44,244 bases of DNA from Gallionellaceae bacterium. GTDB taxonomy: Bacteria; Pseudomonadota; Gammaproteobacteria; Burkholderiales; Gallionellaceae. Below, piece by piece: positions 30,991 to 39,083 of the stretch. The translations under genes and the position numbers were made by a program. The stretch is from assembly GCA_003445795.1 (NCBI GenBank), contig DMCN01000005.1:1-44244 (forward strand), written 5' to 3'. Position 1 is the stretch's first letter. Each line of letters begins with the position of its first letter. The notes below the pieces were generated by a model, which saw nothing but the letters and a program-made list of their open reading frames with translations, did not search any database and was not told the origin of the DNA.

Positions 30991-32834
30991 GCAGCGACTT
31001 CCACGTTGGCCTGATAACGCGCATCGAAATTCAGATCAAGCAGGTCGATGTCGCCGATCTCCAGCGTCACTTTGGTGTTGGTGGGCGTTTCCGGCAGCGA
31101 CGGGATGCGGCCGACCAGCGGGATGTCGGCGAGCTTGACCAGGTTCTCGCGCAGCACGGTCGCTTCGACCTGTTTCACGTTCTCCTGCAACAGCCAGCGC
31201 AAGCACCAATAACGTTCCATCTCACGCTGGAATTCGCTGTAGGTGGTGTAAGCGGTGTCGAAGTCGCGCAGGATGGCGAACAGGGTGGTGTCGTTCTTGG
31301 CGTAAGACGGAGCGTCGCCGCGCAGCACGCTGATGAGCTGGCGCTGGTTCACCAGGTCGACATAACGGCGCAGCGGCGAGCTGGACCATGCGTAATGCGC
31401 CACGCCCAGTCCCTGGTGCGGCGCTGCGACGGTGCTCATCTTTACCTTGCCGTTGTTCTGCGTGCGGTAGATGCCCGCGACATCGTGGTCGTCCAGCAGT
31501 TTTCCCCAGCTGCTGTTGGCGAGGATCATCAGCTCGGACACGACCTTGTCGATGGGTGAGCCGCGCAGGCGCTGGCCGATGGTGATGCGGTCGTCCTCGA
31601 CATTGAAGGTGTAGTCGACCTGCGCTGTGCTGTTGTCGGCGGATTTGCCGCGACCGGCTTCCAGCTTTTGCGCGAAATCCCACAGCAGTTTGAGCTCGGG
31701 CGCGTAGGTGTAATCGAGCTTGCCCGCCGCCAGCGTCTCCTCGTTGAACAGCGGTTCCAGCGTGTCGTGTCGCAGATTGGCGGCGATGTGCAGGCGTTCG
31801 AGGCGGCTGGCACTGTTCACGATCTCCAGCGCTTCATTCACGTCCACATATAAAGAGAGCGCCGGGCAGACCTTGTCGGCGCACAGCGTGAAGGCTTGCA
31901 CCACGTTGTCCGGCAGCATGGTGATCTTGTCGCCGGGCATGTACACGGTCGACATGCGCTGTGCGGCGATGGCGTCGATGTCCGAGCCGGGCGCGATGCC
32001 CAGCGTGGGCGCGGCGATGTGGATGCCGATGCGCCAGTTGCCGTCCGCCAACTTCTCGACCGAGAAGGCGTCGTCGATCTCGGTGGTGCTGGCGTCGTCG
32101 ATGCTGAAGGCGTTGACTCCGGCCAGGGGCAGTTCGGGATGTTCTTCCACCGTCACGGCGGGGAAACCGGTGCCGCGCGGGAAGTTCTCGAACAGGAACT
32201 TGTTCAGGTGGTAATCATGGGTGGAGGGCAGTGCGCCGCACTTTTCCAGCAGGTGGGCGGCGGACAGGTGGGTGTGCGCACACGCCGCCTCCAGTGCCTT
32301 GACCTCGATGGTGTTGCGGTCCGGCTTGTACAGGACCATCTGCAGTTTGTCGGCGAATTCGGCGGGCAACTGGAAGTTGCCGAGCTGTTCGGTGTAGCGA
32401 GCCTGCAGTTCGGCTTGCAGGCGCTTCTTCTCCGCGCTGGCGAGTGCCGACTTCAGCGCATCGGGCGGGGCTGCCTTGTAGCGGCCCTTTCCCTTCTTGT
32501 AGAAATGCATGGGCGAAGAATGCAGACGGATCAGTGCCCCGGCCGACTCGATCGGGTTGGGGGCATGGCCGAAATACTCCTGTGCCAGCGCGCCGAACTC
32601 GAATTCTTCCTGCGGCGAGGCTTCCCAGAGGAAATCCACGTCGATGTCAGCGGCCACTTGCTCCGCCTGGGACATGAACTCGGACAGGGTGGGCTGGGCG
32701 AAACGCAGCATCACGTTGGCCGATTTGATCTTGCTGCGCTTGCCGTGGGTGTTCTCGACCTGCAGAGAAGTGGTGTTGTCGGCAAGGATATTCCCCACCT
32801 TGAAACCGCCGTCTTCTTCGTAAAATATGTTCAT
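30987..32834 (-). CDS. rnb: RNase II-family 3'-5' exoribonuclease
   Basis: The 615-residue protein degrades single-stranded RNA processively. The catalytic RNB domain begins near residue 235 with the metal-binding motif AFSIDDASTTEIDDAFSV, whose Asp residues coordinate magnesium. It continues with GIHIAAPTLGI, RMSTVYMPGD and the late HYAWSSSPLRRYVDLVNQ. A short S1-like end follows (VTLEIGDIDLLDL). The N-terminal RNA-binding part is divergent, so assignment to RNase II rather than RNase R rests on length and the missing basic tail. It is coupled to the TonB-like gene by ATGA. No good ribosome-binding site precedes its ATG. Confidence 0.9.
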   Translation of the reverse strand: MNIFYEEDGGFKVGNILADNTTSLQVENTHGKRSKIKSANVMLRFAQPTLSEFMSQAEQVAADIDVDFLWEASPQEEFEFGALAQEYFGHAPNPIESAGALIRLHSSPMHFYKKGKGRYKAAPPDALKSALASAEKKRLQAELQARYTEQLGNFQLPAEFADKLQMVLYKPDRNTIEVKALEAACAHTHLSAAHLLEKCGALPSTHDYHLNKFLFENFPRGTGFPAVTVEEHPELPLAGVNAFSIDDASTTEIDDAFSVEKLADGNWRIGIHIAAPTLGIAPGSDIDAIAAQRMSTVYMPGDKITMLPDNVVQAFTLCADKVCPALSLYVDVNEALEIVNSASRLERLHIAANLRHDTLEPLFNEETLAAGKLDYTYAPELKLLWDFAQKLEAGRGKSADNSTAQVDYTFNVEDDRITIGQRLRGSPIDKVVSELMILANSSWGKLLDDHDVAGIYRTQNNGKVKMSTVAAPHQGLGVAHYAWSSSPLRRYVDLVNQRQLISVLRGDAPSYAKNDTTLFAILRDFDTAYTTYSEFQREMERYWCLRWLLQENVKQVEATVLRENLVKLADIPLVGRIPSLPETPTNTKVTLEIGDIDLLDLNFDARYQANVEVAA

Positions 32835-32906
32835 GGGGAGGTGCTGAAAAAATTCCGCCGGATTATAACCCGCCAGCCAGTCGGCGAACTTCCTTCATGT
32901 TAACCT

Positions 32907-32940
32907 GTCTGCTCGGTACTGCCCCGAGCACGGGGCAGAC
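32907..32940 (+). promoter_or_regulatory. Leader with mutually exclusive hairpins before the EF-hand gene
   Basis: Pairing A is CTGCCCCG (32919-32926) with CGGGGCAG (32931-32938), a perfect 8-bp stem with a 4-base loop. Pairing B is GTCTGC (32907-32912) with GCAGAC (32935-32940), enclosing CTCGG/CCGAG (sharing C32912, so one pair must yield). A and B use the same bases and cannot coexist. The structure lies 25 bases before the start at 32966. An attenuator-like role is possible but only inferred. Confidence 0.35.
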
Positions 32941-32965
32941 TCAATAGATACCCGGGAGAATGAAT

Positions 32966-33445
32966 ATGAAGAAGATTTCGACAATGATCATTGCGGCCAG
33001 CCTGCTCTGCGCCGCCCCGCTGGCGCAGGCCTGCGGCATGAAAGGCGGCCCGCAAGGCGGCTGGATGATGGAAGGGATGGACCAGAACAAGGACGGCGCC
33101 GTCAGCAAGAAGGAATACGACACCTTCCACCGCGACCATTTTAAGGATATGGACGCCAACAAGGACGGCAAGGTCACCCAGGACGAGATGGATGCGATGC
33201 ACAAGAAGATGATGGACAAGTGCAAGCCGCGTTATGAAGACCGTTTCAACGAAGTCGACATCAATCATGACGGTATGTTGAGCAAGGATGAGGCCGAGAT
33301 CGGCATGCCGATGGTGTTCGCGCATTTCGACGAGACCGATACCGACAAGGACGGCAAGATATCCAAGGCGGAGATGGACGCCAGCATGAAGAAGATGCAC
33401 GAGAAGATGCGCGACAAGGGCATGATGAAGCGCGATGCCAAGTAA
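32966..33445 (+). CDS. Exported four-EF-hand calcium-binding protein
   Basis: The 159-residue protein has a signal peptide (KKISTMIIAASLLCAAPLAQA) and a mature part with four EF-hand loops: DQNKDGAVSKKE, DANKDGKVTQDE, DINHDGMLSKDE and DTDKDGKISKAE. All have Asp at 1, 3 or 5 and Glu at 12, so all four should bind Ca2+. The rest is rich in Met, Lys and His. The start at 32966 is preferred over ATG 32960 because GGGAG then lies 7 bases ahead instead of 1. It is a single-gene unit closed by a strong terminator. Such proteins are thought to buffer or sense calcium in the periplasm; a partner is not visible. Confidence 0.88.
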   Translation: MKKISTMIIAASLLCAAPLAQACGMKGGPQGGWMMEGMDQNKDGAVSKKEYDTFHRDHFKDMDANKDGKVTQDEMDAMHKKMMDKCKPRYEDRFNEVDINHDGMLSKDEAEIGMPMVFAHFDETDTDKDGKISKAEMDASMKKMHEKMRDKGMMKRDAK

Positions 33446-33464
33446 GTCTTTGTTGGATAGTTAA

Positions 33465-33502
33465 AAAAGAACAGGCCAGCTTAAAAGCTGGCCTGTTCTT
33501 TT
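33465..33502. terminator. Strong bidirectional rho-independent terminator
   Basis: AAAAGAACAGGCCAGCTT and AAGCTGGCCTGTTCTTTT form an 18-bp perfect inverted repeat with two bases between. It has a GC-rich core and A/T tracts on both sides, so it can end transcription from the EF-hand gene (+) and from the convergent cytochrome gene (-). Confidence 0.92.
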
Positions 33503-33515
33503 GCGGACTGTGTGC

Positions 33516-33827
33516 TTACTTGAGCGTGAGGATGTAAGCGATCGAGGCCTTGAGATCATCATCGCTCACCGTCGCCGGTGCTGGGGCCATGGGCGTGGTC
33601 CCCCAGACGCCGGAACCGCCGGCGCGGACCTTCTTCGCCAGTGCGGCGACCGCTCCTTTATCGCCCTTGTATTTGGCGGCGATATCTTTCAGCGCCGGGC
33701 CCACGACCTTCTTGTCCACCTGATGGCAGGCAAAACAGCCGCTCTTGCGGAGCAGCGCCTCGTCGGCGAGCGCGTTGCCGGTCAGCAGCAGGCCGGAGGA
33801 GAGGATCAGCAAACTGGAAAACTTCAT
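33516..33827 (-). CDS. Small class I cytochrome c (c551/c552 type)
   Basis: This is a 103-residue periplasmic electron carrier. The signal peptide ends at ALA (residues 19-21). The haem site is CFACH (Cys31, Cys34, His35), and the sixth ligand is Met80 in WGTTPMAPAP. KVVGPALKDIAAKYKGD and SDDDLKASIAYILTLK complete the c551/c552 pattern. It would shuttle electrons from a bc1-type complex to a terminal reductase or oxidase. AAGGAG lies 7 bases ahead of the ATG. It is a single-gene unit, divergent from yebC with 147 bp between them. Confidence 0.94.
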   Translation of the reverse strand: MKFSSLLILSSGLLLTGNALADEALLRKSGCFACHQVDKKVVGPALKDIAAKYKGDKGAVAALAKKVRAGGSGVWGTTPMAPAPATVSDDDLKASIAYILTLK

Positions 33828-33974
33828 GGGGTGCTCCTTTGAATGAAATATCGATGTGCAGGGATTATAACGGCAGATCGCCCCGCTTCTTGAAACAAGT
33901 CTGTCGCACTGGTTTTGGTCAATGCGGGGTGAAATGTTACCATCCGGCATATTTTGCATATATAAGGAATCGAT

Positions 33975-34700
33975 ATGGCAGGGCATAGCAAATGGGCGAA
34001 CATCCAGCACCGCAAAGGGCGCCAGGACGCCAAGCGCGGACAGATATTCACCCGTCTGATCAAAGAGATCACCGTCGCGGCGAAACTGGGCGGCAGCGAT
34101 CCGGACATCAACCCGCGCCTGCGTCTGGCGATGGAAAAGGCCTACGACCAGAACATGCCCAAGGATAACGTCGAACGCGCCATCAAGCGCGGGGCCGGCG
34201 AGCTGGAAGGCGTGGACTACATGGAGTTGCGCTACGAAGGTTACGGCATCAACGGCGCGGCGGTGATCGTCGACTGCATGACCGACAACAAGACGCGCAC
34301 CGTGGCCGATGTGCGTCATGCCTTCGTCAAGTACGGCGGCAATCTGGGCACCGACGGTTCCGTCTCCTTCCTGTTCAAGCATTGCGGCCAGATGATCTTC
34401 GCTCCCGGCACCGACGAGAACGCGCTCATGGAAGTGGCGCTGGACGCGGGTGCGGAAGATATCGTCAGCGACGATGACGGCAGTATCGAAGTCATCACCT
34501 CGCCGCATGATTTTGTGGCGGTGAAACAGCGCCTGGAAGCGGCCGGCTTCAAACCCGAGATGGCCGAAGTCACCATGAAGGCGGACGTCGACGTGGAACT
34601 CGGCGGTGATGACGCGGTGAAGATGCAGAAACTGCTGGATGCACTGGAAGACCTCGGCGATGTGCAGGAGGTCTTTACCAACGCGGTGCTATCCGAGTAA
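33975..34700 (+). CDS. yebC: YebC/PmpR-family protein
   Basis: This 241-residue conserved cytoplasmic protein begins MAGHSKWANIQHRKGRQDAK and contains YEGYGINGAAVIVDCMTDN and GNLGTDGSVSFLF. The family has been described as transcriptional regulators and, for some members, as factors that relieve ribosome stalling at proline runs. It is the first gene of the ruv operon. Its stop TAA shares the A with the ruvC ATG (TAATG). AAGGA precedes the ATG. Confidence 0.96.
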   Translation: MAGHSKWANIQHRKGRQDAKRGQIFTRLIKEITVAAKLGGSDPDINPRLRLAMEKAYDQNMPKDNVERAIKRGAGELEGVDYMELRYEGYGINGAAVIVDCMTDNKTRTVADVRHAFVKYGGNLGTDGSVSFLFKHCGQMIFAPGTDENALMEVALDAGAEDIVSDDDGSIEVITSPHDFVAVKQRLEAAGFKPEMAEVTMKADVDVELGGDDAVKMQKLLDALEDLGDVQEVFTNAVLSE

Positions 34701-35218
34701 TGCGAATCCTTGGCATCGATCCCGGTTTGCGCATCACCGGCTTCGGCGTCCTCGACAAGGAAGGCCAGCACCTGCACTACGTCGCCAGCGGCTGTATCAA
34801 GACGCCGGATGGCGAATTGCCGGAGCGGCTAAAAGTCATTTTGAGCGGGCTGGGCGAGGTCATCGCATTGCACAAGCCGGAACAAGTGGCGGTGGAAAAG
34901 GTGTTCGTGAACGTGAACCCGCAATCCACATTGTTGTTGGGGCAGGCGCGCGGTGCTGCGATCTGCGCGGCGGTGCAGGCGGACTTGCCGGTGGCGGAAT
35001 ACACCGCGCTGCAGGTGAAACAGGCGGTGGTCGGCAACGGCCACGCCGACAAGGAACAAGTGCAGGCGATGGTGCAGCGCCTGTTGAAATTGTCGGGCAC
35101 GCCGAGTCCGGATGCGGCGGATGCGCTGGCTTGTGCGATCTGCCACGCACACGGCGGTATGGGATTGGGCGCGTTGGCGACCAAAGGTTTTCGAGTTCGA
35201 GGAGGAAGACTGGTATGA
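34700..35218 (+). CDS. ruvC: Holliday junction endonuclease RuvC
   Basis: The 172-residue resolvase cuts Holliday junctions symmetrically. The four catalytic acids are all present: Asp7 (GIDPGL), Glu66 (VEKVF), Asp138 and Asp141 (DAADALA). FVNVNPQSTLLLGQARG and the basic C-terminus fit the family. It overlaps yebC by one base and the following prenyltransferase by ATGA. It works with RuvAB, encoded one gene further on. Confidence 0.97.
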   Translation: MRILGIDPGLRITGFGVLDKEGQHLHYVASGCIKTPDGELPERLKVILSGLGEVIALHKPEQVAVEKVFVNVNPQSTLLLGQARGAAICAAVQADLPVAEYTALQVKQAVVGNGHADKEQVQAMVQRLLKLSGTPSPDAADALACAICHAHGGMGLGALATKGFRVRGGRLV

Positions 35219-36165
35219 CGCAGCCGCTGGAACCGACGCTGGAACTTTTCGCCAACCCCGTCGCGCGCTATGTCGCCGCGACCCGCCCCCCGTTCCTGAC
35301 GGCGAGCCTGATGGCCTGCCTGCTTGGATTGGCAGCAGCTTGGCATAGCGATCTCGTGTTCGATATCCCGCTGGCGCTGGTCACTGCATTATTTGCCCTG
35401 CTGGCGCATGCCGGGGTGAACGTGCTTAACGATTACTACGATTCGCTCAACGGCACCGATGCGCAGAACACCGAGCGCATCTTCCCCTTCACCGGCGGCA
35501 GCCGCTTCATCCAGAACGGCGTGATGACGCAGAACGAGATGCGCAACTACGGTTTCGCGCTGATGGCCTGTGTGGCCGCGGCCGGATTGTGGCTGATGGC
35601 GCGCTCCGCGCCGCAACTGCTGTATGTCGGTCTTGCCGGGCTGTTCATCGGCTGGGCTTACTCCGCGCCGCCGTTCCGCCTGAACAGTCGCGGGCTGGGT
35701 GAGCTCTGCGTGGCGGCAGGCTTCCTCGCCATCACGGTCGGGACCGATTTCGTGCAGCGCAAGGGATTCAGTGCAGAGCCTTTCATCGCGGGTCTGTCGT
35801 ACGCGCTGCTGGTCGCCAACCTGCTCTACATCAACCAGTTCCCCGACCGCACCGCCGACACGGCAGCAGGCAAGCTGCACTGGGTGGCGCGGCTCGATGT
35901 GGGCAAGGCGCGCTGGGGCTATGTGCTGATCGTGGCACTGTCTTATATATGGCTGCTGTTGAGCGTCATGCTCGGCTGGTTGCCGCTGTGGGCGTTGGCC
36001 GCATTCCTCGCTCTGCCGCTGAGCGTGAAAGCCGCGCGCCTGCTGTTGCGCCACGCCGCACAGCCGCAGCAACTGGGCGATGCGATCAAGGCGACCATAG
36101 GCGCGATGATGGTGCACGGCGCGTTGCTGTCGCTGGCGATGATTTTAAGTAAGGGAAACACATGA
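35215..36165 (+). CDS. UbiA-family prenyltransferase (MenA-like) inside the ruv operon
   Basis: The 316-residue polytopic protein has eight to nine hydrophobic helices. The first Asp-rich motif is NDYYDSLNGTD (residues 72-82) and the second lies in NQFPDRTADTAAGK (Asp211, Asp215). Both are needed to bind Mg2+ and a prenyl diphosphate, so it should be active. The motifs and length suggest MenA-like enzymes, which attach a polyprenyl chain to dihydroxynaphthoate, but no other quinone gene is nearby and the acceptor is not known. It is coupled to ruvC and ruvA by ATGA at both ends and so must be co-expressed with DNA repair genes. The frame extends upstream through ruvC without support. Confidence 0.85.
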   Translation: MTQPLEPTLELFANPVARYVAATRPPFLTASLMACLLGLAAAWHSDLVFDIPLALVTALFALLAHAGVNVLNDYYDSLNGTDAQNTERIFPFTGGSRFIQNGVMTQNEMRNYGFALMACVAAAGLWLMARSAPQLLYVGLAGLFIGWAYSAPPFRLNSRGLGELCVAAGFLAITVGTDFVQRKGFSAEPFIAGLSYALLVANLLYINQFPDRTADTAAGKLHWVARLDVGKARWGYVLIVALSYIWLLLSVMLGWLPLWALAAFLALPLSVKAARLLLRHAAQPQQLGDAIKATIGAMMVHGALLSLAMILSKGNT

Positions 36166-36743
36166 TCGGAAGACTGAGCGGCATCCTGCTGGAAAAGAAC
36201 CCGCCGCAGATATTGCTCGATGTGCAGGGCGTGGGTTACGAGGTGGATGTGCCGATGAGCACGTTCTACAACCTGCCCGCGCTGAACGAGAAAGTGGTGC
36301 TGCACACGCATTTCGTGGTGCGCGAAGATGCGCAGCTGCTGTACGGCTTCGCCACCCATGAAGAACGCATCGCCTTCCGCCAGTTGCTCAAGATCAGCGG
36401 CGTTGGTCCCAAGCTCGCGCTGTCGGTGCTGTCCGGCCTGAGCATCGGCGATCTCGCCGTCGCGGTGGCGAACAAGGATGCATCGCGACTCACCAAGATA
36501 CCCGGTGTTGGCAAGAAAACCGCAGAGCGTTTGCTGCTGGAGCTGCAAGGCAAGTTCGCGGTGAGCGGTGCGAGCGGGGCGCAAGGCGCGCCCGTTGCAT
36601 CGTCCGGCAGCGACATTGTCAACGCGTTGCTGGCATTGGGCTACAACGAGAAAGAAGCGGACTGGGCGGCGAAGCAGTTGCCCAAGGATGCCGATGTCTC
36701 GGGCGGCATCCGGCAGGCGCTTAAGTTATTATCCAAAGCATGA
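36162..36743 (+). CDS. ruvA: Holliday junction DNA helicase subunit RuvA
   Basis: The 193-residue protein binds the junction as a tetramer and loads RuvB. It has an OB domain (MIGRLSGILLEKNPPQILLD), two helix-hairpin-helix motifs (LLKISGVGPKLALSVLSG and LTKIPGVGKKTAERLLLEL) and a C-terminal RuvB-binding domain (ALLALGYNEKEADWAAKQL) after a flexible linker. It is coupled by ATGA on both sides. Confidence 0.97.
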   Translation: MIGRLSGILLEKNPPQILLDVQGVGYEVDVPMSTFYNLPALNEKVVLHTHFVVREDAQLLYGFATHEERIAFRQLLKISGVGPKLALSVLSGLSIGDLAVAVANKDASRLTKIPGVGKKTAERLLLELQGKFAVSGASGAQGAPVASSGSDIVNALLALGYNEKEADWAAKQLPKDADVSGGIRQALKLLSKA

Positions 36744-37795
36744 TCCAGAACGACGACCTTACTTCAGAGCCGCGCATCATCTCCGCCGCTCCCGCTTCGC
36801 AGCAGGAGGAGGCGCTGGAGCGCGCACTGCGTCCCAAGCAGCTCGACGAATACGTCGGCCAGGAGAAGATACGCGGGCAACTGGAGATATTCATCCAGGC
36901 CGCGCGCAAGCGTAATGAACCGCTCGACCATGTGCTGCTGTTCGGTCCGCCCGGTCTGGGCAAGACCACGCTGGCGCAGATCATCGCGCGCGAGATGGGG
37001 GTCAACATCCGCCACACGTCCGGCCCGGTGCTGGAACGCGCGGGCGATCTTGCCGCGCTGCTCACCAATCTCGAACCCAACGACGTGCTGTTCATCGATG
37101 AGATACACCGGCTGTCGCCGGTGGTGGAAGAGATCCTGTATCCCGCGCTGGAGGATTACCAGATCGACATCATGATCGGCGAGGGGCCGGGCGCGCGCTC
37201 GGTGAAGATCGACCTGCCGCCGTTCACGCTGGTCGGTGCGACCACGCGGGCGGGCATGCTGACCAATCCGCTACGTGACCGTTTCGGCATCGTGGCGCGG
37301 CTGGAGTTCTATACGGCGGAAGAGTTGCAGCGCATCGTCACGCGCTCGTCGGGTCTGCTCGAATTGCCCATCTCGCAGGATGGCGCGCTGGAGATCGCCA
37401 AACGTTCTCGCGGCACGCCGCGTATCGCCAACCGCCTGCTGCGCCGCGTGCGCGATTACGCCGATGTGCGCGCCGACGGCAATGCCACACGTGAAGTGGC
37501 GGACGCCGCGCTGACCATGCTGGATGTGGATTCACGCGGGCTGGATGTGATGGACAGGAAACTGCTGCAGACCGTGATCGAGAAATTCCTCGGCGGGCCG
37601 GTCGGCGTGGACAATCTCGCCGCCGCCATCGGCGAAGAGCGCGACACCATCGAGGATGTGCTGGAGCCTTATCTTATCCAGCAGGGCTACTTGCAACGCA
37701 CGCCGCGCGGGCGCATGGCAACGGCGAATGCCTATGAACATTTCGGTCTGGTGCAGCCGCGCAGCGGCAACAACAAGGAACTTTGGGATGAGTAA
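36740..37795 (+). CDS. ruvB: Holliday junction branch-migration ATPase RuvB
   Basis: The 351-residue AAA+ motor has Walker A GPPGLGKT (69-76), Walker B LFIDEIHR, sensor 1 GATTRAGML and the late motif GTPRIANRLLRRVRDYA. The winged-helix DNA-binding end has GGPVGVDNLAAAIGEE and RTPRGRMAT. All motor motifs are intact. The last 8 bases overlap ybgC. Confidence 0.98.
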   Translation: MIQNDDLTSEPRIISAAPASQQEEALERALRPKQLDEYVGQEKIRGQLEIFIQAARKRNEPLDHVLLFGPPGLGKTTLAQIIAREMGVNIRHTSGPVLERAGDLAALLTNLEPNDVLFIDEIHRLSPVVEEILYPALEDYQIDIMIGEGPGARSVKIDLPPFTLVGATTRAGMLTNPLRDRFGIVARLEFYTAEELQRIVTRSSGLLELPISQDGALEIAKRSRGTPRIANRLLRRVRDYADVRADGNATREVADAALTMLDVDSRGLDVMDRKLLQTVIEKFLGGPVGVDNLAAAIGEERDTIEDVLEPYLIQQGYLQRTPRGRMATANAYEHFGLVQPRSGNNKELWDE

Positions 37796-38198
37796 GCACA
37801 AGGCGATTTTTTCGTTGCCGGTACGTGTCTATTTTCAGGACACCGATGCCGGCGGTGTCGTCTATCACGCCAGTTATGTGAACTTCATGGAGCGCTCGCG
37901 CACCGAGTGGCTGCGCACCTTCGGTTACAGCAATGCGGGGCTGATGAAAGAACTGGGCGTGGTGTTCGTGGTGCGTTCGCTCAAGCTGGATTATCTGCGA
38001 CCGGCGCTGCTCGATGATCTGGTGGCGGTGACGTCACAGATCAAGGATATCGGGCGCAGCCGGCTCAACATTCACCAGACGGTGATGCGCGGGGACGAGG
38101 TGCTGGTCGAGGGTGAGGTGCATCTGGTGTGCGTGAATGTCGAGACCTTCAAACCGGTGAGTGTGCCGGATGTGTTGCGAAATCAATGGAAAGACTGA
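37788..38198 (+). CDS. ybgC: Tol-Pal-associated acyl-CoA thioesterase YbgC
   Basis: The 136-residue hotdog-fold thioesterase has active-site stretch YFQDTDAGGVVYHASYVNFM, with the family Asp and His, and LKLDYLRPALLDDLVAV in the core. Such enzymes cleave short acyl-CoA or interact with lipid synthesis proteins, and they head tol-pal operons in many proteobacteria. The start at 37788 overlaps ruvB by 8 bases; an in-frame upstream codon has no support. tolQ begins 1 bp after its stop. Confidence 0.93.
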   Translation: MSKHKAIFSLPVRVYFQDTDAGGVVYHASYVNFMERSRTEWLRTFGYSNAGLMKELGVVFVVRSLKLDYLRPALLDDLVAVTSQIKDIGRSRLNIHQTVMRGDEVLVEGEVHLVCVNVETFKPVSVPDVLRNQWKD

Positions 38199-38199
38199 T

Positions 38200-38877
38200 A
38201 TGGAACTGATCGGGGATATGTCGTTCATCAATCTGGTCGCCAATGCCAGCTTGCTGGTGCAATTGGTGATGGGTTTGCTGCTGCTGGTGTCGCTGATGTC
38301 CTGGTGGTACATCTTCCTCAAGCTGTTCGCGGTGCGTTCGGCGGTGAAACAGTCGCGCGAGTTCGAGGACGCGTTCTGGAGCAATCCGAATCTGGCTGCG
38401 CTCTACCAGCAGGCGAACAATCGCGGTCGCCGCGATATCGGGGCGCTGGAACGGATCTTTTCGGCGGGTTTCGCCGAGTTCATCAAGCTGAAGAAGACCC
38501 ACGGCGTGGACAGCGCGGCGGTGATGGACGGCACGCGCCGCGCCATGCGTGCCAAATACCAGCGCGAGGTGGACCATCTCGAATCGCACCTTTCCTTCCT
38601 CGCCACGGTCGGCTCGGTGAGTCCGTACGTCGGCCTGCTCGGCACCGTGTGGGGCATCATGAACGCGTTCCGCGGTCTGTCCAACGTGGGGCAGGCGACG
38701 CTGGCGCACGTGGCACCGGGCATCGCCGAAGCACTGGTGGCGACGGCGATGGGCCTGTTCGCCGCGATCCCGGCGGTGGTGGCATACAACCGCTATGTGC
38801 ATGACGTCACGCGGCTGTCGTCGCGCTTCGAGAGTTTCATCGAAGAATTCTCCAACGTCCTCCAGAGGCAGCCATGA
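38200..38877 (+). CDS. tolQ: Tol-Pal motor protein TolQ
   Basis: The 225-residue inner-membrane protein is the ExbB/MotA-like stator that uses proton flow to energise TolA during outer-membrane constriction. It has helices near residues 15-37, 130-155 and 165-190; SYVGLLGTVWGIMNAF-type motif here is PYVGLLGTVWGIMNAFRGL, followed by IAEALVATAMGLFAAIPAVV. It ends soon after FSNVLQRQP, at a point where an insertion separates it from tolR. The start at 38200 is 1 bp beyond ybgC. Confidence 0.95.
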   Translation: MELIGDMSFINLVANASLLVQLVMGLLLLVSLMSWWYIFLKLFAVRSAVKQSREFEDAFWSNPNLAALYQQANNRGRRDIGALERIFSAGFAEFIKLKKTHGVDSAAVMDGTRRAMRAKYQREVDHLESHLSFLATVGSVSPYVGLLGTVWGIMNAFRGLSNVGQATLAHVAPGIAEALVATAMGLFAAIPAVVAYNRYVHDVTRLSSRFESFIEEFSNVLQRQP

Positions 38878-39083
38878 CACGGTGCGCGATAGCGATGGGT
38901 GCGGGACAACAAAGTTGCGGTGAAGGCTCATGCGCGAAGCGCGTTATGCCGGAACCAATGGCTGCCTTGCACCTCCTCCCGCAAACGGCTGTCTTCGCCA
39001 GTAACGTACCTGCAAGGGGTAGGCCGATGGGTTCCCCGCTGCTGCGCAGCGACCCATTCGCACTGTCGGAGGTGCAGCCGTGA
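38874..39083 (+). repeat. Repeat-like insertion between tolQ and tolR carrying a coupled 69-codon frame
   Basis: In most tol operons tolR starts directly after tolQ. Here about 200 bp intervene. An ATG overlaps the tolQ stop (ATGA, 38874-38877), and the resulting 69-codon frame ends in a TGA that overlaps the tolR GTG (GTGA, 39080-39083). The sequences at both edges are near copies: AGAGGCAGCCATGA and GGAGGTGCAGCCGTGA, like a target duplication. Inside are GCGCGAAGCGC and a long hairpin around 39027-39058 (GATGGGT paired with ACCCATT). The predicted peptide has no recognisable domain. I read it as a small repeat inserted at the junction, with the frame a by-product that may still preserve translational coupling. 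Confidence 0.6.

Noticed and set aside
30080..31024. 314-codon minus-strand frame overlapping the TonB-like gene in another register
   Set aside because: Arg/His/Gln-rich nonsense translation; the overlapping frame at 30121-30990 has a membrane anchor and a TonB-type C-terminal domain.
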